From Pseudomonas sp. (GTDB lineage: Bacteria > Pseudomonadota > Gammaproteobacteria > Pseudomonadales > Pseudomonadaceae), in assembly GCF_030684895.1 (NCBI RefSeq), contig NZ_JAUXXP010000084.1, positions 62,001 to 126,000 of the forward strand: 64,000 bases of DNA. Direction: 5' to 3'. Made by a program: the position numbers and the translations under genes. Under the pieces are notes generated by a model. The model had not been told where the DNA came from, ran no database searches, and saw nothing but the letters and a program-made list of their open reading frames with translations. This document shows, one piece after another, positions 34,178 through 44,031 of the stretch; position 1 is the first letter of the stretch, and each line of letters starts with the position of its first letter.

Positions 34178-34206
34178 AAGAAAACCCGGGGCTTGCCCGG
34201 GTTTGC
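34178..34206 (-). terminator. Terminator after the Tim44-domain gene
   Basis: On the minus strand AAACCCGGGCAAGCCCCGGGTTTTCTTT forms a strong hairpin with a T-rich tail, 17 bases after the Tim44-domain stop. Confidence 0.82.
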
Positions 34207-34222
34207 TTTATTGCCGCAGGTA

Positions 34223-35068
34223 TTAACCGTTCTGGCGGATACCGGCCACCAGCCACGGCTGGTTGTCACCGACGGCACGCTCCAGGCGCCAGCTTTCGCT
34301 GAACACTTCGCCTTGGTCGAAGCGCGAGGTTTTGGCCACACCGGTAAAGGTCAGGGTGGCGACGGTCTTGTCGCTGAGGTCATCGACACCATCCAGCTGT
34401 ACGTCGAGGTTGTCGACGTAGGTGGACTGGAAGCCATCGCCCAGGTCGGCACGTTCGCGGCTGAGGAATTCCAGCAGCTGCGGGGTGACGAACTCGCCGA
34501 TCTTGTCCATCTCGTTGGCATCCCAGTGCTGCTGCAGGCTGAGGAAGTGCTCGCGACCGGCGTTGATAAAGCTCTGCTCGTTGAACCAGGCTGGGGCGTT
34601 GATCACCGGCTTGATCGCGGCTGCAGCGCTGCTGCCACCGAAGATCGAGGCTGGAGCCGCTGGCATTTCACGCTGCATTGGCGCGCCGTTGGCAGTCGCC
34701 GGGCTGGCTTGCTGACGACGGGCGGCGAGGAAGCGGAACAGCAGGAAGGCGATCAGGCCGAAGATCAGCATGTCCATGATCTGCAGGCCTTCAAAGCCGT
34801 CACCCATAAACATCGAGGCCAGCAGACCACCTGCAGCCAGACCGGCCAATGGGCCCAACCAGCGCGAGGCGCCGCTGGCAGCAGCAGGTTGGCGACCAGC
34901 GGCAGCCGGTGCAGCAGATTGCTGGGCTGGTGCCTGGCGAGCCTGATGGCTTGGCGCGGAACCGAAGGATTTGCCGCCGCCCAGTCGCTTGGCTTCGGCG
35001 TCGAAACTCATGGTGGTCAGTCCCAGGCTGAGGAACATGGCCAGGGCGATGCTAAGGAAACGCTGCAT
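34223..35068 (-). CDS. Tim44-domain membrane protein
   Basis: 281 residues. A signal-like helix (MQRFLSIALAMFLSLGLTTMS) is followed by a Ser/Ala/Gly-rich basic linker (RLGGGKSFGSAPSHQARQAP), a second hydrophobic pair (LGPLAGLAAGGLLASMF; IMDMLIFGLIAFLLFRFL) and the C-terminal Tim44-like domain from about residue 150 (FINAGREHFLSLQQHWDANEMDKIGEFVTPQLL). Bacterial Tim44-domain proteins are inner-membrane proteins of unclear function. The ATG at 35068 gives the signal peptide; longer readings do not. Confidence 0.87.
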   Translation of the reverse strand: MQRFLSIALAMFLSLGLTTMSFDAEAKRLGGGKSFGSAPSHQARQAPAQQSAAPAAAGRQPAAASGASRWLGPLAGLAAGGLLASMFMGDGFEGLQIMDMLIFGLIAFLLFRFLAARRQQASPATANGAPMQREMPAAPASIFGGSSAAAAIKPVINAPAWFNEQSFINAGREHFLSLQQHWDANEMDKIGEFVTPQLLEFLSRERADLGDGFQSTYVDNLDVQLDGVDDLSDKTVATLTFTGVAKTSRFDQGEVFSESWRLERAVGDNQPWLVAGIRQNG

Positions 35069-35183
35069 GGTTAGCTGTCTCTTGGTGATTGGATCTACGC
35101 GCGGCATCTTGCCCGCCATGGTCGCCGCTGGCTAGCCATAGAATGTTTCCGGCTTTTGCCCGTGCGCTATGCGCATGGCTGCC

Positions 35184-35296
35184 GTAGGTTGGGTTGAGGC
35201 GCGCAGCGACGAAGCCCAACGGGGCGATGGCATACATACCGCCGAAGTCAGGTCGGACAACGTCGTTGGGCTTCGCTGTGCTCAGCGCCAACCTAC
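35184..35296. repeat. Palindromic repeat, GTAGGTTGGGTTGAGG family
   Basis: Outer arms GTAGGTTGGGTTGAGGCGCGCAGCG... and ...GCTGTGCTCAGCGCCAACCTAC with inner GAAGCCCAACG/CGTTGGGCTTC. This is a common intergenic repeat of pseudomonads; it lies between the Tim44 and TetR genes. Confidence 0.7.
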
Positions 35297-35311
35297 CCGT
35301 CAGGAGATGGG

Positions 35312-35890
35312 CTATTGGCGTAGCAGCACCAGCAGTGGCCCGCAGCGTAACTGCCGGCGCAGCAGGGCGCGGAAGTCGGCGGGGTCTTCCTCGGGGTGGC
35401 GCAGCCAGTGGATAAAGCAGCGCAGGTACACACTGGTCAGCAGGCTTTCCTCGGCGATACGGCACAGGTGCAGGGTTTCCCGCCGCGCCGCTTCACGCCA
35501 CCACTGCACGGTGCGGCTGATGCGCAGCAGGCCGCCAATCTGCAGATGGATATGCCCGGGTTCGAGCTTGTACAGCAGCATCTGCCCGCTGACGGCACGG
35601 TGCGCGGCCAGGCCGTCGAGCCAGGCAATCAGCAGTTCTTCCAGGCGTTTGGCGGGTTCCAGCGCCAGCAGGTCGGCGCCAGTGCCGCGCGCCAGCAGGG
35701 CCTGGTCGGCACGGTCGAACCAGGCTTCGACCAGCTGATCCTTCTCGCGGTAATGCACGGCGATGGCATCCAGCCCCACCCCCAGGTCGGCGGCCACATC
35801 GAACAGATGCAGACGCTCCCAGCCGCAAACATCGGCCAGTTGCAGGGCGCTATCGAGTATCTGTGCAGCGGAAACAGTTGCGCGTTTCAT
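35312..35890 (-). CDS. TetR/AcrR family transcriptional regulator
   Basis: 192 residues. The N-terminal helix-turn-helix (SAAQILDSALQLADVCGWERLHLFDVAADLGVGLDAIAVHYREKDQLVEAWFDRA) follows the TetR pattern, with VHYREKDQL at the recognition helix. A helical ligand domain follows (LYKLEPGHIHLQIGGLLRIS). GAGGTGA four bases before the ATG fixes the start. No obvious target neighbours it; the divergent side is a repeat and the TRAP binding protein. Confidence 0.83.
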   Translation of the reverse strand: MKRATVSAAQILDSALQLADVCGWERLHLFDVAADLGVGLDAIAVHYREKDQLVEAWFDRADQALLARGTGADLLALEPAKRLEELLIAWLDGLAAHRAVSGQMLLYKLEPGHIHLQIGGLLRISRTVQWWREAARRETLHLCRIAEESLLTSVYLRCFIHWLRHPEEDPADFRALLRRQLRCGPLLVLLRQ

Positions 35891-35959
35891 CGGCTCACCT
35901 CGCCAAGCAGTATGGGCGGCGAGCGCAGTCGGGCCGGCCTGAAACGACAAACGGAACCC

Positions 35960-36036
35960 GTAGGATGGGTTAGCCGCGCAGCGGCGTAACCCATCAATGC
36001 GATCTGATGGGTATCGCTGCGCTCAACCCATCCTAC
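35960..36036. repeat. Palindromic repeat, GTAGGATGGGTTA family
   Basis: Arms GTAGGATGGGTTAGCCGCGCAGCG and CGCTGCGCTCAACCCATCCTAC with inner ACCCATCA/TGATGGGT. A single half of the family is at about 10122-10151. Confidence 0.75.
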
Positions 36037-36045
36037 GGCTGTGGC

Positions 36046-37134
36046 TCAGCGCCAGTTGTACAACTCTTTCTCCGACAGCTGGTGCATCTGGCTGACCTGG
36101 GCCTGGAAGGCTTGCATCGAGGCCCAGATACGCCCGTTCAGCTCGCTTTGTGCAGCCAGTTCGCCGAGGACTACGGCCGACTCGCGCTGCATGGCATCGA
36201 GCACTTCGTTGGGGAAGCGCTTGAGCAGGGTGCCTTGCTGCTTCAGCTCATCCAGGGCCAGGGCGTTGTGGTAGACGTAGTCGTCGAGCATGTCCTGGCT
36301 GGCGGCGCGCGCGGCTTCGCTGAGGATCGCCTGCAGGTCGGCCGGCAGGCTGTCGAGGGCCTTCTGGTTGATCAGCAACTCGAGCACCGCCTGGGGCTCC
36401 TGCCAGCCCGGGTAGTAGTAGAACTTGGCGGCTTTGTGCAGGCCGAAGGCCAGGTCGTTGTAGGGGCTGACCCAGTCGGTGGCGTCGATGGCGTTGGTCT
36501 GCAGGGCGGTAAATACTTCGCCACCCGGCAGGTTGACGGTAGTCGCGCCGAGCTTGCTCAGCACTTCGCCGCCCAGGCCTGGCATGCGGATCTTCAGGCC
36601 CTTGAGGTCATCCAGCGAGTTGATTTCCTTGTTGTACCAGCCGCCCATCTGCATGCCGGTATTGCCCACCACCATAGGTTTTACGCCATAGGGGGCATAG
36701 GCTTCGTCCCACAATGCCTGGCCGCCACCCTTGCTCAGCCAGGCGTTCATTTCGCTGGTGGACAGACCGAACGGCACGGCGGTGAAGAACTGCGCCGCCG
36801 GTACCTTGCCCTTCCAGTAATAGGCCGCGCCGTGACCCAACTCGGCGGTGCCGCGCGACACGGCGTCGAACACCTCCAGTGGCGGCACCAGTTCGCCACC
36901 GGCATACACCTTGATGGTCAGGCGGCCGTTGCTCATGGTCTTGACCCGCTCGGCCAGGCGCTCGGCGGCGGTGCCCAGGCCGGGATAGTTCTTCGGCCAG
37001 GCGGTGACCATCTTCCACTGGAACGTCTGCACCGGTTCGGCGGTTGTTTGCGGCGATGCAGGTTCTTCCTTGCAACCGGCCAGGCCGAGAGCGGCGAGCA
37101 GTGCAGCAGCGGTGAAGAGGTGGCGGCGGTTCAT
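36046..37134 (-). CDS. TRAP transporter substrate-binding lipoprotein (DctP type), orphan
   Basis: 362 residues. The N-terminus (MNRRHLFTAAALLAALGLAGCKE) is a lipoprotein signal with lipobox LAGC. The mature protein has the DctP signatures FQWKMVTAWPKNYPGLGTAAERLAERVK, WYNKEINSLDDLKGLKIRMPG (the conserved carboxylate-binding Arg) and ATDWVSPYNDL. This type often binds 2-oxo acids or pyruvate-like carboxylates. The Q and M permease genes are absent on either side, so partner genes must be elsewhere. AAGGAAG supports the ATG at 37134. Confidence 0.88.
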   Translation of the reverse strand: MNRRHLFTAAALLAALGLAGCKEEPASPQTTAEPVQTFQWKMVTAWPKNYPGLGTAAERLAERVKTMSNGRLTIKVYAGGELVPPLEVFDAVSRGTAELGHGAAYYWKGKVPAAQFFTAVPFGLSTSEMNAWLSKGGGQALWDEAYAPYGVKPMVVGNTGMQMGGWYNKEINSLDDLKGLKIRMPGLGGEVLSKLGATTVNLPGGEVFTALQTNAIDATDWVSPYNDLAFGLHKAAKFYYYPGWQEPQAVLELLINQKALDSLPADLQAILSEAARAASQDMLDDYVYHNALALDELKQQGTLLKRFPNEVLDAMQRESAVVLGELAAQSELNGRIWASMQAFQAQVSQMHQLSEKELYNWR

Positions 37135-37166
37135 CGTGGCTTCCTTGTGGTCTGACGGTTGATCCC

Positions 37167-37234
37167 GTAGCCCGGATGCAATCCGGGACAATCCTTGAGC
37201 CTGCCCCGGATTGCGCTGCGCTTATCCGGGCTAC
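37167..37234. repeat. REP-type pair (GTAGCCCGG family)
   Basis: GTAGCCCGGATGCAATCCGGG and CCCCGGATTGCGCTGCGC followed by TTATCCGGGCTAC, in the gap between uvrD and the TRAP binding protein gene. Confidence 0.75.
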
Positions 37235-37243
37235 GGTTTGTTG

Positions 37244-39445
37244 CTACAGCGCCTGCAGCTTGGCGTAGCTCAACATCAGCCACTTGCTGCCTTCGCTCTC
37301 GAAATTAACTTGCACCCGCGCCTGGGCGCCTGCGCCTTCGAAGTTGAGGATGGTGCCTTCACCAAATAGCGAATGCTGCACGCGCTGGCCGAGGTTGAAG
37401 CCGGTATCCGGTACGGCGCTGCCAGCGAACAGGTGGCTGTCGTTACTTGCGCCGCCCATATTGCGGCTGACCGCACCAAACGGCCGGCTGACGCTATTGG
37501 ACAGGCGCACTTCCTGGATCAGCTGCGGCGGAATCTCGCGGACAAAGCGCGACACCTTGTTGTAGGTCTCGCTGCCGTACAGGCGGCGCGTTTCGGCGTA
37601 GGTGATCACCAGCTTGCTCATGGCGCGGGTGATGCCTACGTAGGCCAGGCGACGCTCTTCTTCCAAACGGCCGGGTTCTTCCAGGCTCATCTTGTGCGGG
37701 AACAGGCCTTCTTCCATGCCCACCAGAAACACCTGGGGGAATTCCAGGCCCTTGGCGCTGTGCAGGGTCATCAGCTGCACGCTGTCTTCGTTTTCCGCCG
37801 CCTGGGTGTCGCCAGCTTCCAGTGAGGCGTGGCTGAGGAAGGCCTGCAGTGGGCTGAGGTCGTCGTCTTCGTTGTTGTCGAAGGTGCGCGCGGCGCTGAC
37901 CAGTTCTTCCAGGTTTTCGATGCGCGCCTGGGCTTTTTCGCCTTTCTCGGCCTTGTGATAAGCAATCAAACCGCTCTGCTCGATCACCGTCTGGGTCATC
38001 AGGTGCAGCGGCATCTCCAGCACTTTGGCGGCGAGGTTATTGATCAGCTCAATAAAGCCGACCAGCGCCCCCGAGGCACGGGCCGGTAGCGTTTTGGCGG
38101 TGACCATCAGGTGGATCGCGCCCCACATCGATACCTCGTGGGCGCGGGCGTACTCGCGGATTGCCTCGATGCTTTTCTCGCCGATGCCGCGCGCTGGCAC
38201 GTTGATCACCCGCTCCAGCGCCGCGTCGTTGCCACGGCCGTCGAGCAGGCGCAGGTAGGCCATGGCGTTCTTGATTTCCGCGCGCTCGAAGAAGCGCTGG
38301 CCGCCGTAGATGCGGTAGGGGATTTTCTCGCGCAGCAGGGCTTCTTCGAGCACCCGCGACTGGGCGTTGGAGCGGTAGAGGATGGCGATTTCGCTGCGTT
38401 TGAGACCGTCTTTGCGCAGGGCGTCCTCGATCGACTCGACCACGTAACGCGCTTCGTCGTGCTCGTTGAACGCCGAATACAGATTGATCGGCTCGCCGTC
38501 GCCGTCTTCGGTCCACAGTTCCTTGCCGAGGCGGCCCTGATTATTGGCAATCAATGCGTTGGCGGCCTTGAGGATGCCAGCCGTGGAGCGGTAGTTCTGC
38601 TCCAGGCGGATCACTTCGGCGTCGGCAAAATCATCGGAGAACTGTTGGATGTTCTCGATCTTCGCCCCACGCCAGCCGTAGATCGACTGATCGTCATCAC
38701 CGACCACCATCAGGCTGTCACCGCCCTTGGCGAGCAGGCGCAACCAGGCGTACTGCACGGCGTTGGTGTCCTGGAATTCGTCGACCAGGATATGCCGGAA
38801 GCGCCGCTGATAGTGTTCCAGTAGGCCCGGCTTGTCGCGCCACAAGTCGAGTGCGCGCAGCAGCAGCTCGGAGAAGTCGATCACCCCGGCGCGCGCGCAA
38901 GCAGCCTCGTAGCCTTCATAGATTTTCAACATGGTGGCGAGGAACAGGTCGCCGCCGGGCTGGATATTCTTCGGCCGCAGGCCTTCGTCCTTCTGCCCGT
39001 TGATAAACCACTGCGCCTGTTTCGGCGGCCAGCGCTGTTCATCCAGGCCGAGGTCGCGGATCACCCGTTTGACGATGCGTTGCTGGTCGTCGGAATCGAG
39101 AATCTGGAAATTTTCCGCCAGGCCGGCTTCCTGCCAGTGCGCGCGCAGCAGGCGGTGGGCCAGGCCGTGGAAGGTGCCGACCCACATGCCGGCCGGGCTC
39201 TGCCCGAGCATTTGCTCGATGCGGTGGCGCATTTCGGCCGCGGCCTTGTTGGTGAAGGTCACCGACAGGATGCTGTGCGGCGAGGCATTCTCGATCTGGA
39301 TCAACCAGGCGATGCGGTGCACCAGCACGCGGGTTTTACCGGAGCCAGCACCGGCCAGCACCAGTTGGCGGCCCACGCGCGCGGCAACAGCCTGGCGCTG
39401 GGCATCATTGAGAGAGGCAATCAGGAGTTCGGGATCATTTTGCAT
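37244..39445 (-). CDS. uvrD: DNA helicase II (UvrD)
   Basis: 733 residues, close to the ~720 of E. coli UvrD. An SF1A 3'-5' helicase that removes excised or nicked strands in nucleotide-excision and mismatch repair. Motif I is AGAGSGKT (31-38), motif Ia TFTNKAAAEM, motif II VDEFQDTN (~218), motif III VGDDDQSIYGWRGA, motif IV LEQNYRS, motif V TLHSAKGLEFPQVF and motif VI RLAYVGITRA. The C-terminal GFNLGQRVQHSLFGEGTIL is the Tudor-like RNA polymerase-contact domain. It is monocistronic. Confidence 0.96.
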   Translation of the reverse strand: MQNDPELLIASLNDAQRQAVAARVGRQLVLAGAGSGKTRVLVHRIAWLIQIENASPHSILSVTFTNKAAAEMRHRIEQMLGQSPAGMWVGTFHGLAHRLLRAHWQEAGLAENFQILDSDDQQRIVKRVIRDLGLDEQRWPPKQAQWFINGQKDEGLRPKNIQPGGDLFLATMLKIYEGYEAACARAGVIDFSELLLRALDLWRDKPGLLEHYQRRFRHILVDEFQDTNAVQYAWLRLLAKGGDSLMVVGDDDQSIYGWRGAKIENIQQFSDDFADAEVIRLEQNYRSTAGILKAANALIANNQGRLGKELWTEDGDGEPINLYSAFNEHDEARYVVESIEDALRKDGLKRSEIAILYRSNAQSRVLEEALLREKIPYRIYGGQRFFERAEIKNAMAYLRLLDGRGNDAALERVINVPARGIGEKSIEAIREYARAHEVSMWGAIHLMVTAKTLPARASGALVGFIELINNLAAKVLEMPLHLMTQTVIEQSGLIAYHKAEKGEKAQARIENLEELVSAARTFDNNEDDDLSPLQAFLSHASLEAGDTQAAENEDSVQLMTLHSAKGLEFPQVFLVGMEEGLFPHKMSLEEPGRLEEERRLAYVGITRAMSKLVITYAETRRLYGSETYNKVSRFVREIPPQLIQEVRLSNSVSRPFGAVSRNMGGASNDSHLFAGSAVPDTGFNLGQRVQHSLFGEGTILNFEGAGAQARVQVNFESEGSKWLMLSYAKLQAL

Positions 39446-39656
39446 CGCGGCATTCTAGGGGGCTGCGCCAGGCAGGGCAAACCAGGGGTTTTAGTGGACG
39501 ACCGGTGAGTCAGCTCGGCGGGCTAGACGGGCTGTGGCCGCGCTCATCGAAAGTTGGGTATTTGTACTGTGAATTAGCGCACGTCTGGCTTGGGCGAAGC
39601 GTCTAGCTCGCGTATGCTGCGCCGACGTTTAGGCAACCACTATAAGAAAATCGCCT

Positions 39657-42539
39657 ATGACCGCATCGACTTCATCCGCTGGCGCCAATGGCTTCAAGCC
39701 GACTTCCGGGCGGGAAGTGGCTCAGCTGTTTGCCACCGATATCGCCGCCGAACGCACCCGCATGCTCTATCAGGGCTCGCAGGTGCCGACCCTGTTTATG
39801 CTGCTCAGCGGCGTGGTGTGTGCCTTCCTGTTGTGGGGCGCACTGCCACATGCGTTGCTGGTCAGCTGGGCGATCTGGCTGGTGATCCTCGCCGTGCTGC
39901 GTCTGGTGCAGGTGCGCGCCTTCAATAAGGCCTTGCCCAGCCGTCAGGCCGAACGCCACTGGCGCCGGCTGTTTCTGTTCGGCGCGGGCGCTTCCGGGTT
40001 GACCCTGGCGTTTGCCGCCATCGCCCTGGTGCCGGCGGATGTGTTCTACCTGCAAGCGCTGGTTTATGGCCTGATTGCCGCAGCAATTCTCTCGGCCAGC
40101 GTGGCCTATGCCATCAGCTTTACCGCCTTCCTCAGTTTTGCCTTGCCCTGCCTGCTGCCCTCGGTCGGTTATCTGCTGCTCAGCGATAACCGGCTGCAAC
40201 AGGGTTGGGGCCTGCTTGGCAGCATTCTGTTGCTGGCCCTGTTGGTGGTGGCCTGGCAGGTCAATCGGCTGGTGCAGCGCAGCCTGCTGCAGCGTTTTCA
40301 TAACCAGGCGCTGATCAGCAACCTGGAGCACGCCAAGCTGCAGGCCGAAGGCCTGAATGGCGAGCTGGCACATGAGGTGGAGCAGCGTCGCCGTGCCGAG
40401 CGCGAATTGCGTCTGGCCCATGGCGAGCTGGAAATGCGCGTGGCCGAGCGCACCCTGGAGCTGGACGAAACCACCTATGCCCTGAGCAAGAGCCGCGCGC
40501 GCCTGACCCTGGCCATCGAAGCCAGCGAGCTGGGGCTGTGGGACTGGGACCTGCAGAGCGATGAAGTGCATCACTCGCGGCTCAAGGAAATCTTCGGCCT
40601 GGAGCCGCAGGCCGTGCAGGTGATGCTGCGCGACCTCAAGCCGCGCCTGCACCCGGATGATCTGCCGGTGCTGCGCCGCGCGCTGGTCGAGCATATGAAG
40701 GGGCGCAGCGACGACTATCAGGTCGAATACCGCATCAAGCACGCGGCCGGCCACTGGGTGTGGATCGAAGACCGTGGCCGTGCGGTCGAGCGCGACGCCG
40801 AGGGCCGCGTGCTGCGCATGCTCGGCACCCGTCGCGATATCAGCGCGCGCAAGGTGCAGGAACAGCAGCAACAGCTGGCCGCCACGGTGTTCGAGGCGGC
40901 CAGCGAAGGCATCGTGATCCTCGACCCCGACTATCGCCTGCTGTCGGTCAACCAGGCCTTCAGCGACGTGACCGGTTATCGCCAGGACGAAGTGGTCGGC
41001 AAAAGCGTGATCAGCCTGATCAGCAGTGGCGACAGCCGTCGGCAGTACCAGATGATCCGCCTGGAGCTGGAAAACAGTGGCACCTGGCGCGGCGAGCTGA
41101 TCGAAACGCGCAAGAACGGCGAGCTGTACCCGCAGTGGCTGCAGCTCAATGTGGTGCGCGATGCGCGGGGCAGCGTCAGCCATATCGTCGGCTTCTTCGC
41201 CGATCTGTCGTCGCGGCGCGAGGCCGAAGAGCGTTTACGCTACCTGTCGCATTACGACGAGCTGACCGGCCTGGCCAACCGCAGCCTGTTCAAGGAGCGC
41301 CTGCATGAGGCCAGCCAGCGCGCACGGCAGGGCGGGCGCAGCATCGCCCTGCTGCATGTCGACCTGGACCGCTTCAAATTGCTCAACGACAGCCTCGGCC
41401 ATGAAGTGGCCGACCAGCTGCTGCGCCAGGTCAGTCGCCGTCTGACTCAAGCGGTGCCTGAGGCCGATACCCTGGCGCGCCTGTCCGGTGACGAATTCGC
41501 CATCCTGATTGATTCCTACGGCAGTCTCTCCAGCCTGGCGCGGCTGGCCAGCCGCTTGCTCAGCAAACTGCGCGTGCCGATGACCGTGGGCGGGCATGAA
41601 CTGGTGGTCAGTGCGTCTCTGGGCATCAGCCTGCTGCCCGACAACGCGCGGGAAATCTCCGCCCTGGTCAGCCAGGCCAATATGGCCATGCAACATGCCA
41701 AGCACCTGGGTGGCAACACCTTCCAGTTCTTCACCGACAACCTGCAGGCCTGCACCCTGGAGCGCCTGCAACTGGAAAATCAGCTGCGCAAAGGCATCAA
41801 CGAAGGCCAGTTGGAAGTGTTCTACCAGCCCAAACTGTGCCTGGCCGACGACAGCCTCAACGCCGCCGAGGCGCTGGTGCGCTGGCGCCACCCGGAACTG
41901 GGCCTGGTGCCGCCGAGCGACTTTATCGGCCTGGCCGAAGAAACCGGGCTGATCGGCGCCATCGGCGAGTTCGTCCTGCGTCAGGCCTGCCTGCAGGCGC
42001 GCGCCTGGCAGGTGCAGGGGCTGGCGCAGATTCGCGTATCGGTGAATCTCTCGGTGCATCAGCTGCGCCAGGGCAACCTGCTTAGCCTGGTGCGCCAGGT
42101 GCTCGATGAAACCGGCCTGGCCGCACAGTTCCTTGAACTGGAGCTGACCGAAAGCCAGCTGCTGGATAACGTCGAAAGCGTGATCAGCACCTTCCAGCAA
42201 CTGCGTGAGCTGGGGGTCAAACTGGCAATCGACGACTTCGGCACCGGCTATTCCTCGCTCAGCTACCTCAAGCGCTTCCCGGTGGATTACGTGAAGATCG
42301 ACCAGACCTTTATCCGCGACCTGACCCCCGGCAGCGAAGACGCCGCGATCACCCGCGCAATCATCGCCATGGCCCACAGCCTGGAACTCAAGGTGGTCGC
42401 CGAGGGCGTGGAAACCCAGGCGCAGATGGACTTCCTCAAGAGCCAGCGCTGCGATGAAATCCAGGGCTACCTGATCAGCAAACCGGTACCGGCCGAGCAG
42501 TTCGCCCAGTTGCTGCGCGAGCAGGGCGACAAGTTCTAA
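39657..42539 (+). CDS. Membrane PAS-PAS-GGDEF-EAL c-di-GMP protein
   Basis: 960 residues. About five or six membrane helices fill residues ~40-210, then a coiled coil (~220-275), two PAS domains (~282-400, [13 protein letters not shown]; ~405-525, [19 protein letters not shown]), a GGDEF domain (~530-690) and an EAL domain (~705-955). The signature loop is SGDEF (~610) rather than GGDEF, which may weaken cyclase activity. The EAL domain keeps EALVRW, the DDFGTGYSS loop and EGVETQAQ, so phosphodiesterase activity is likely. It probably adjusts c-di-GMP in response to a PAS-bound signal. The ATG at 39657 has only a weak AAGAAA site. Confidence 0.9.
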   Translation: MTASTSSAGANGFKPTSGREVAQLFATDIAAERTRMLYQGSQVPTLFMLLSGVVCAFLLWGALPHALLVSWAIWLVILAVLRLVQVRAFNKALPSRQAERHWRRLFLFGAGASGLTLAFAAIALVPADVFYLQALVYGLIAAAILSASVAYAISFTAFLSFALPCLLPSVGYLLLSDNRLQQGWGLLGSILLLALLVVAWQVNRLVQRSLLQRFHNQALISNLEHAKLQAEGLNGELAHEVEQRRRAERELRLAHGELEMRVAERTLELDETTYALSKSRARLTLAIEASELGLWDWDLQSDEVHHSRLKEIFGLEPQAVQVMLRDLKPRLHPDDLPVLRRALVEHMKGRSDDYQVEYRIKHAAGHWVWIEDRGRAVERDAEGRVLRMLGTRRDISARKVQEQQQQLAATVFEAASEGIVILDPDYRLLSVNQAFSDVTGYRQDEVVGKSVISLISSGDSRRQYQMIRLELENSGTWRGELIETRKNGELYPQWLQLNVVRDARGSVSHIVGFFADLSSRREAEERLRYLSHYDELTGLANRSLFKERLHEASQRARQGGRSIALLHVDLDRFKLLNDSLGHEVADQLLRQVSRRLTQAVPEADTLARLSGDEFAILIDSYGSLSSLARLASRLLSKLRVPMTVGGHELVVSASLGISLLPDNAREISALVSQANMAMQHAKHLGGNTFQFFTDNLQACTLERLQLENQLRKGINEGQLEVFYQPKLCLADDSLNAAEALVRWRHPELGLVPPSDFIGLAEETGLIGAIGEFVLRQACLQARAWQVQGLAQIRVSVNLSVHQLRQGNLLSLVRQVLDETGLAAQFLELELTESQLLDNVESVISTFQQLRELGVKLAIDDFGTGYSSLSYLKRFPVDYVKIDQTFIRDLTPGSEDAAITRAIIAMAHSLELKVVAEGVETQAQMDFLKSQRCDEIQGYLISKPVPAEQFAQLLREQGDKF

Positions 42540-42612
42540 TCGCCAGGCAGGTGGCTTGTCTGCCGCCTGCCTGGCCGCTACTGTCGCGCTTTCGCTGATT
42601 GCAGGATGCTCC

Positions 42613-43881
42613 ATGCAGCCCACTTCTTCTGCCGCCGCAGCGCGCCCGGCCAATGCCACCGTTATCCTGTTGGCCTCGCTGTATTGCGCCCAGGGTTTGC
42701 CCTCGGGGCTAATGGCGCATTCGCTGCCGGTGTTGCTGCGTCAGCACGGCGTTGATCTGGCGTTGATCGGTTTGCTCAAGTTGCTGGCCTTGCCCTGGCT
42801 GCTCAAGGTGCTTTGGGCGCCGTGGGTGGACCGGCTGGCTTCGCTGCGGCTAGGCCATCACCGTGGCTGGATTCTGCCGTTGCAGCTTGGCGTCATTACG
42901 GTGATTGCCACACTGGCGCTGATGAGTCCCGAGCGGCTATTCGACAGTCACTTCCTCTTGCTGATCGGTTTGTTGCTGCTGGTCAATCTAGCGGCCTCGA
43001 CCCAGGACATTGCCACCGACGGCCTGGCCGTACGCCTGTTGCCCGAGCGCTGGCGCGGGCTGGGCAATAGCCTGCAGGTGGGCGGCTACAAGGTCGGTAT
43101 GCTGGTTAGCGGCAGTGGTCTGCTACTGGCGATGGATACCCTGGGCTGGCACCTGAGTCTGGCGCTGGTGGCTGTGCTACTGGTGCTGATGACGCTGCCG
43201 ATCTGGCGCTTTAACGAGCGGCGCGAGCTGCCATTTCAGCCGGCGCAGGCGGAACCGGCCGGGCCTGGACTGTTGCTGCGACATTACCGTGGCCTGTTGC
43301 TGCAGCCCGGTATGCTGTTCTGGCTGGCGGTGTTGCTGAGCTTCAAGCTGGGTGATGCGCTGGGTTCGCCGATGATCAAGCCGATGCAGGTGGATCAGGG
43401 CTGGAGCAATGCTGAGTTGGGGCAACTGACCCTTATCAGCAGCCTGGCCGGCATCGCCGGCGCGTTTCTCGGCGGCCTGTTGTATGCGCGTATCGGCGCG
43501 CTGCGGGCGCTGTTGCTGTTCGGTCTGTTGCAGGCATGCGGAATCGCGGCCATGGCTGTGCTGGTAAATGCCGGTGGCAGCATCGGTCTGGTCTATCTGG
43601 TGGCGTTGTTCGAGCAGACCGCCGATGGCATGTCCACGGTGGCGCTGTTCGCGGTGATGATGCGCCAGTGTCGGCCCGAGCATGAGGGCGCCGACTTTAC
43701 CCTGCAGGCCAGTGTGCAACTGTTGCTGGCTGGGCTGGTAGGCGCCACCAGCGGCTGGCTGGCCGAGCAGCTGGGCTTTGCCACGCTGTTTATCAGCGCC
43801 GGTGTGTTGGGGCTGCTGGCACTGCCTGTCGTGTTGCTGTACTTCTGGCGCGGCGAACGGCCGACGGCCAGCGCGGCATAA
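42613..43881 (+). CDS. MFS transporter (AmpG-like)
   Basis: 422 residues and about 12 membrane helices. ASLYCAQGLPSGLMAHSLPVLL at helix 1 and AASTQDIATDGLAVRLL in helix 4 are typical of the AmpG/acetyl-CoA-transporter-like MFS branch. AmpG imports anhydro-muropeptides, but this protein is shorter than canonical AmpG and the substrate is not certain. AGGA upstream supports the ATG at 42613; the longer reading from 42556 adds an unlikely leader. Confidence 0.82.
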   Translation: MQPTSSAAAARPANATVILLASLYCAQGLPSGLMAHSLPVLLRQHGVDLALIGLLKLLALPWLLKVLWAPWVDRLASLRLGHHRGWILPLQLGVITVIATLALMSPERLFDSHFLLLIGLLLLVNLAASTQDIATDGLAVRLLPERWRGLGNSLQVGGYKVGMLVSGSGLLLAMDTLGWHLSLALVAVLLVLMTLPIWRFNERRELPFQPAQAEPAGPGLLLRHYRGLLLQPGMLFWLAVLLSFKLGDALGSPMIKPMQVDQGWSNAELGQLTLISSLAGIAGAFLGGLLYARIGALRALLLFGLLQACGIAAMAVLVNAGGSIGLVYLVALFEQTADGMSTVALFAVMMRQCRPEHEGADFTLQASVQLLLAGLVGATSGWLAEQLGFATLFISAGVLGLLALPVVLLYFWRGERPTASAA

Positions 43882-44031
43882 GTCGCCTGCTTTTATTCAG
43901 GGGTGTTTCCTCTATTCCCACCTGTGCCGGGCGATGATTGCCCGGCCAGCGCTCAACCGGATCAAAGATGGCTGCCTTTGCGCCTCGCGCGGGCAATCCT
44001 GCGGGCCTGTCCGGATTGAATCGAGGTGCGT

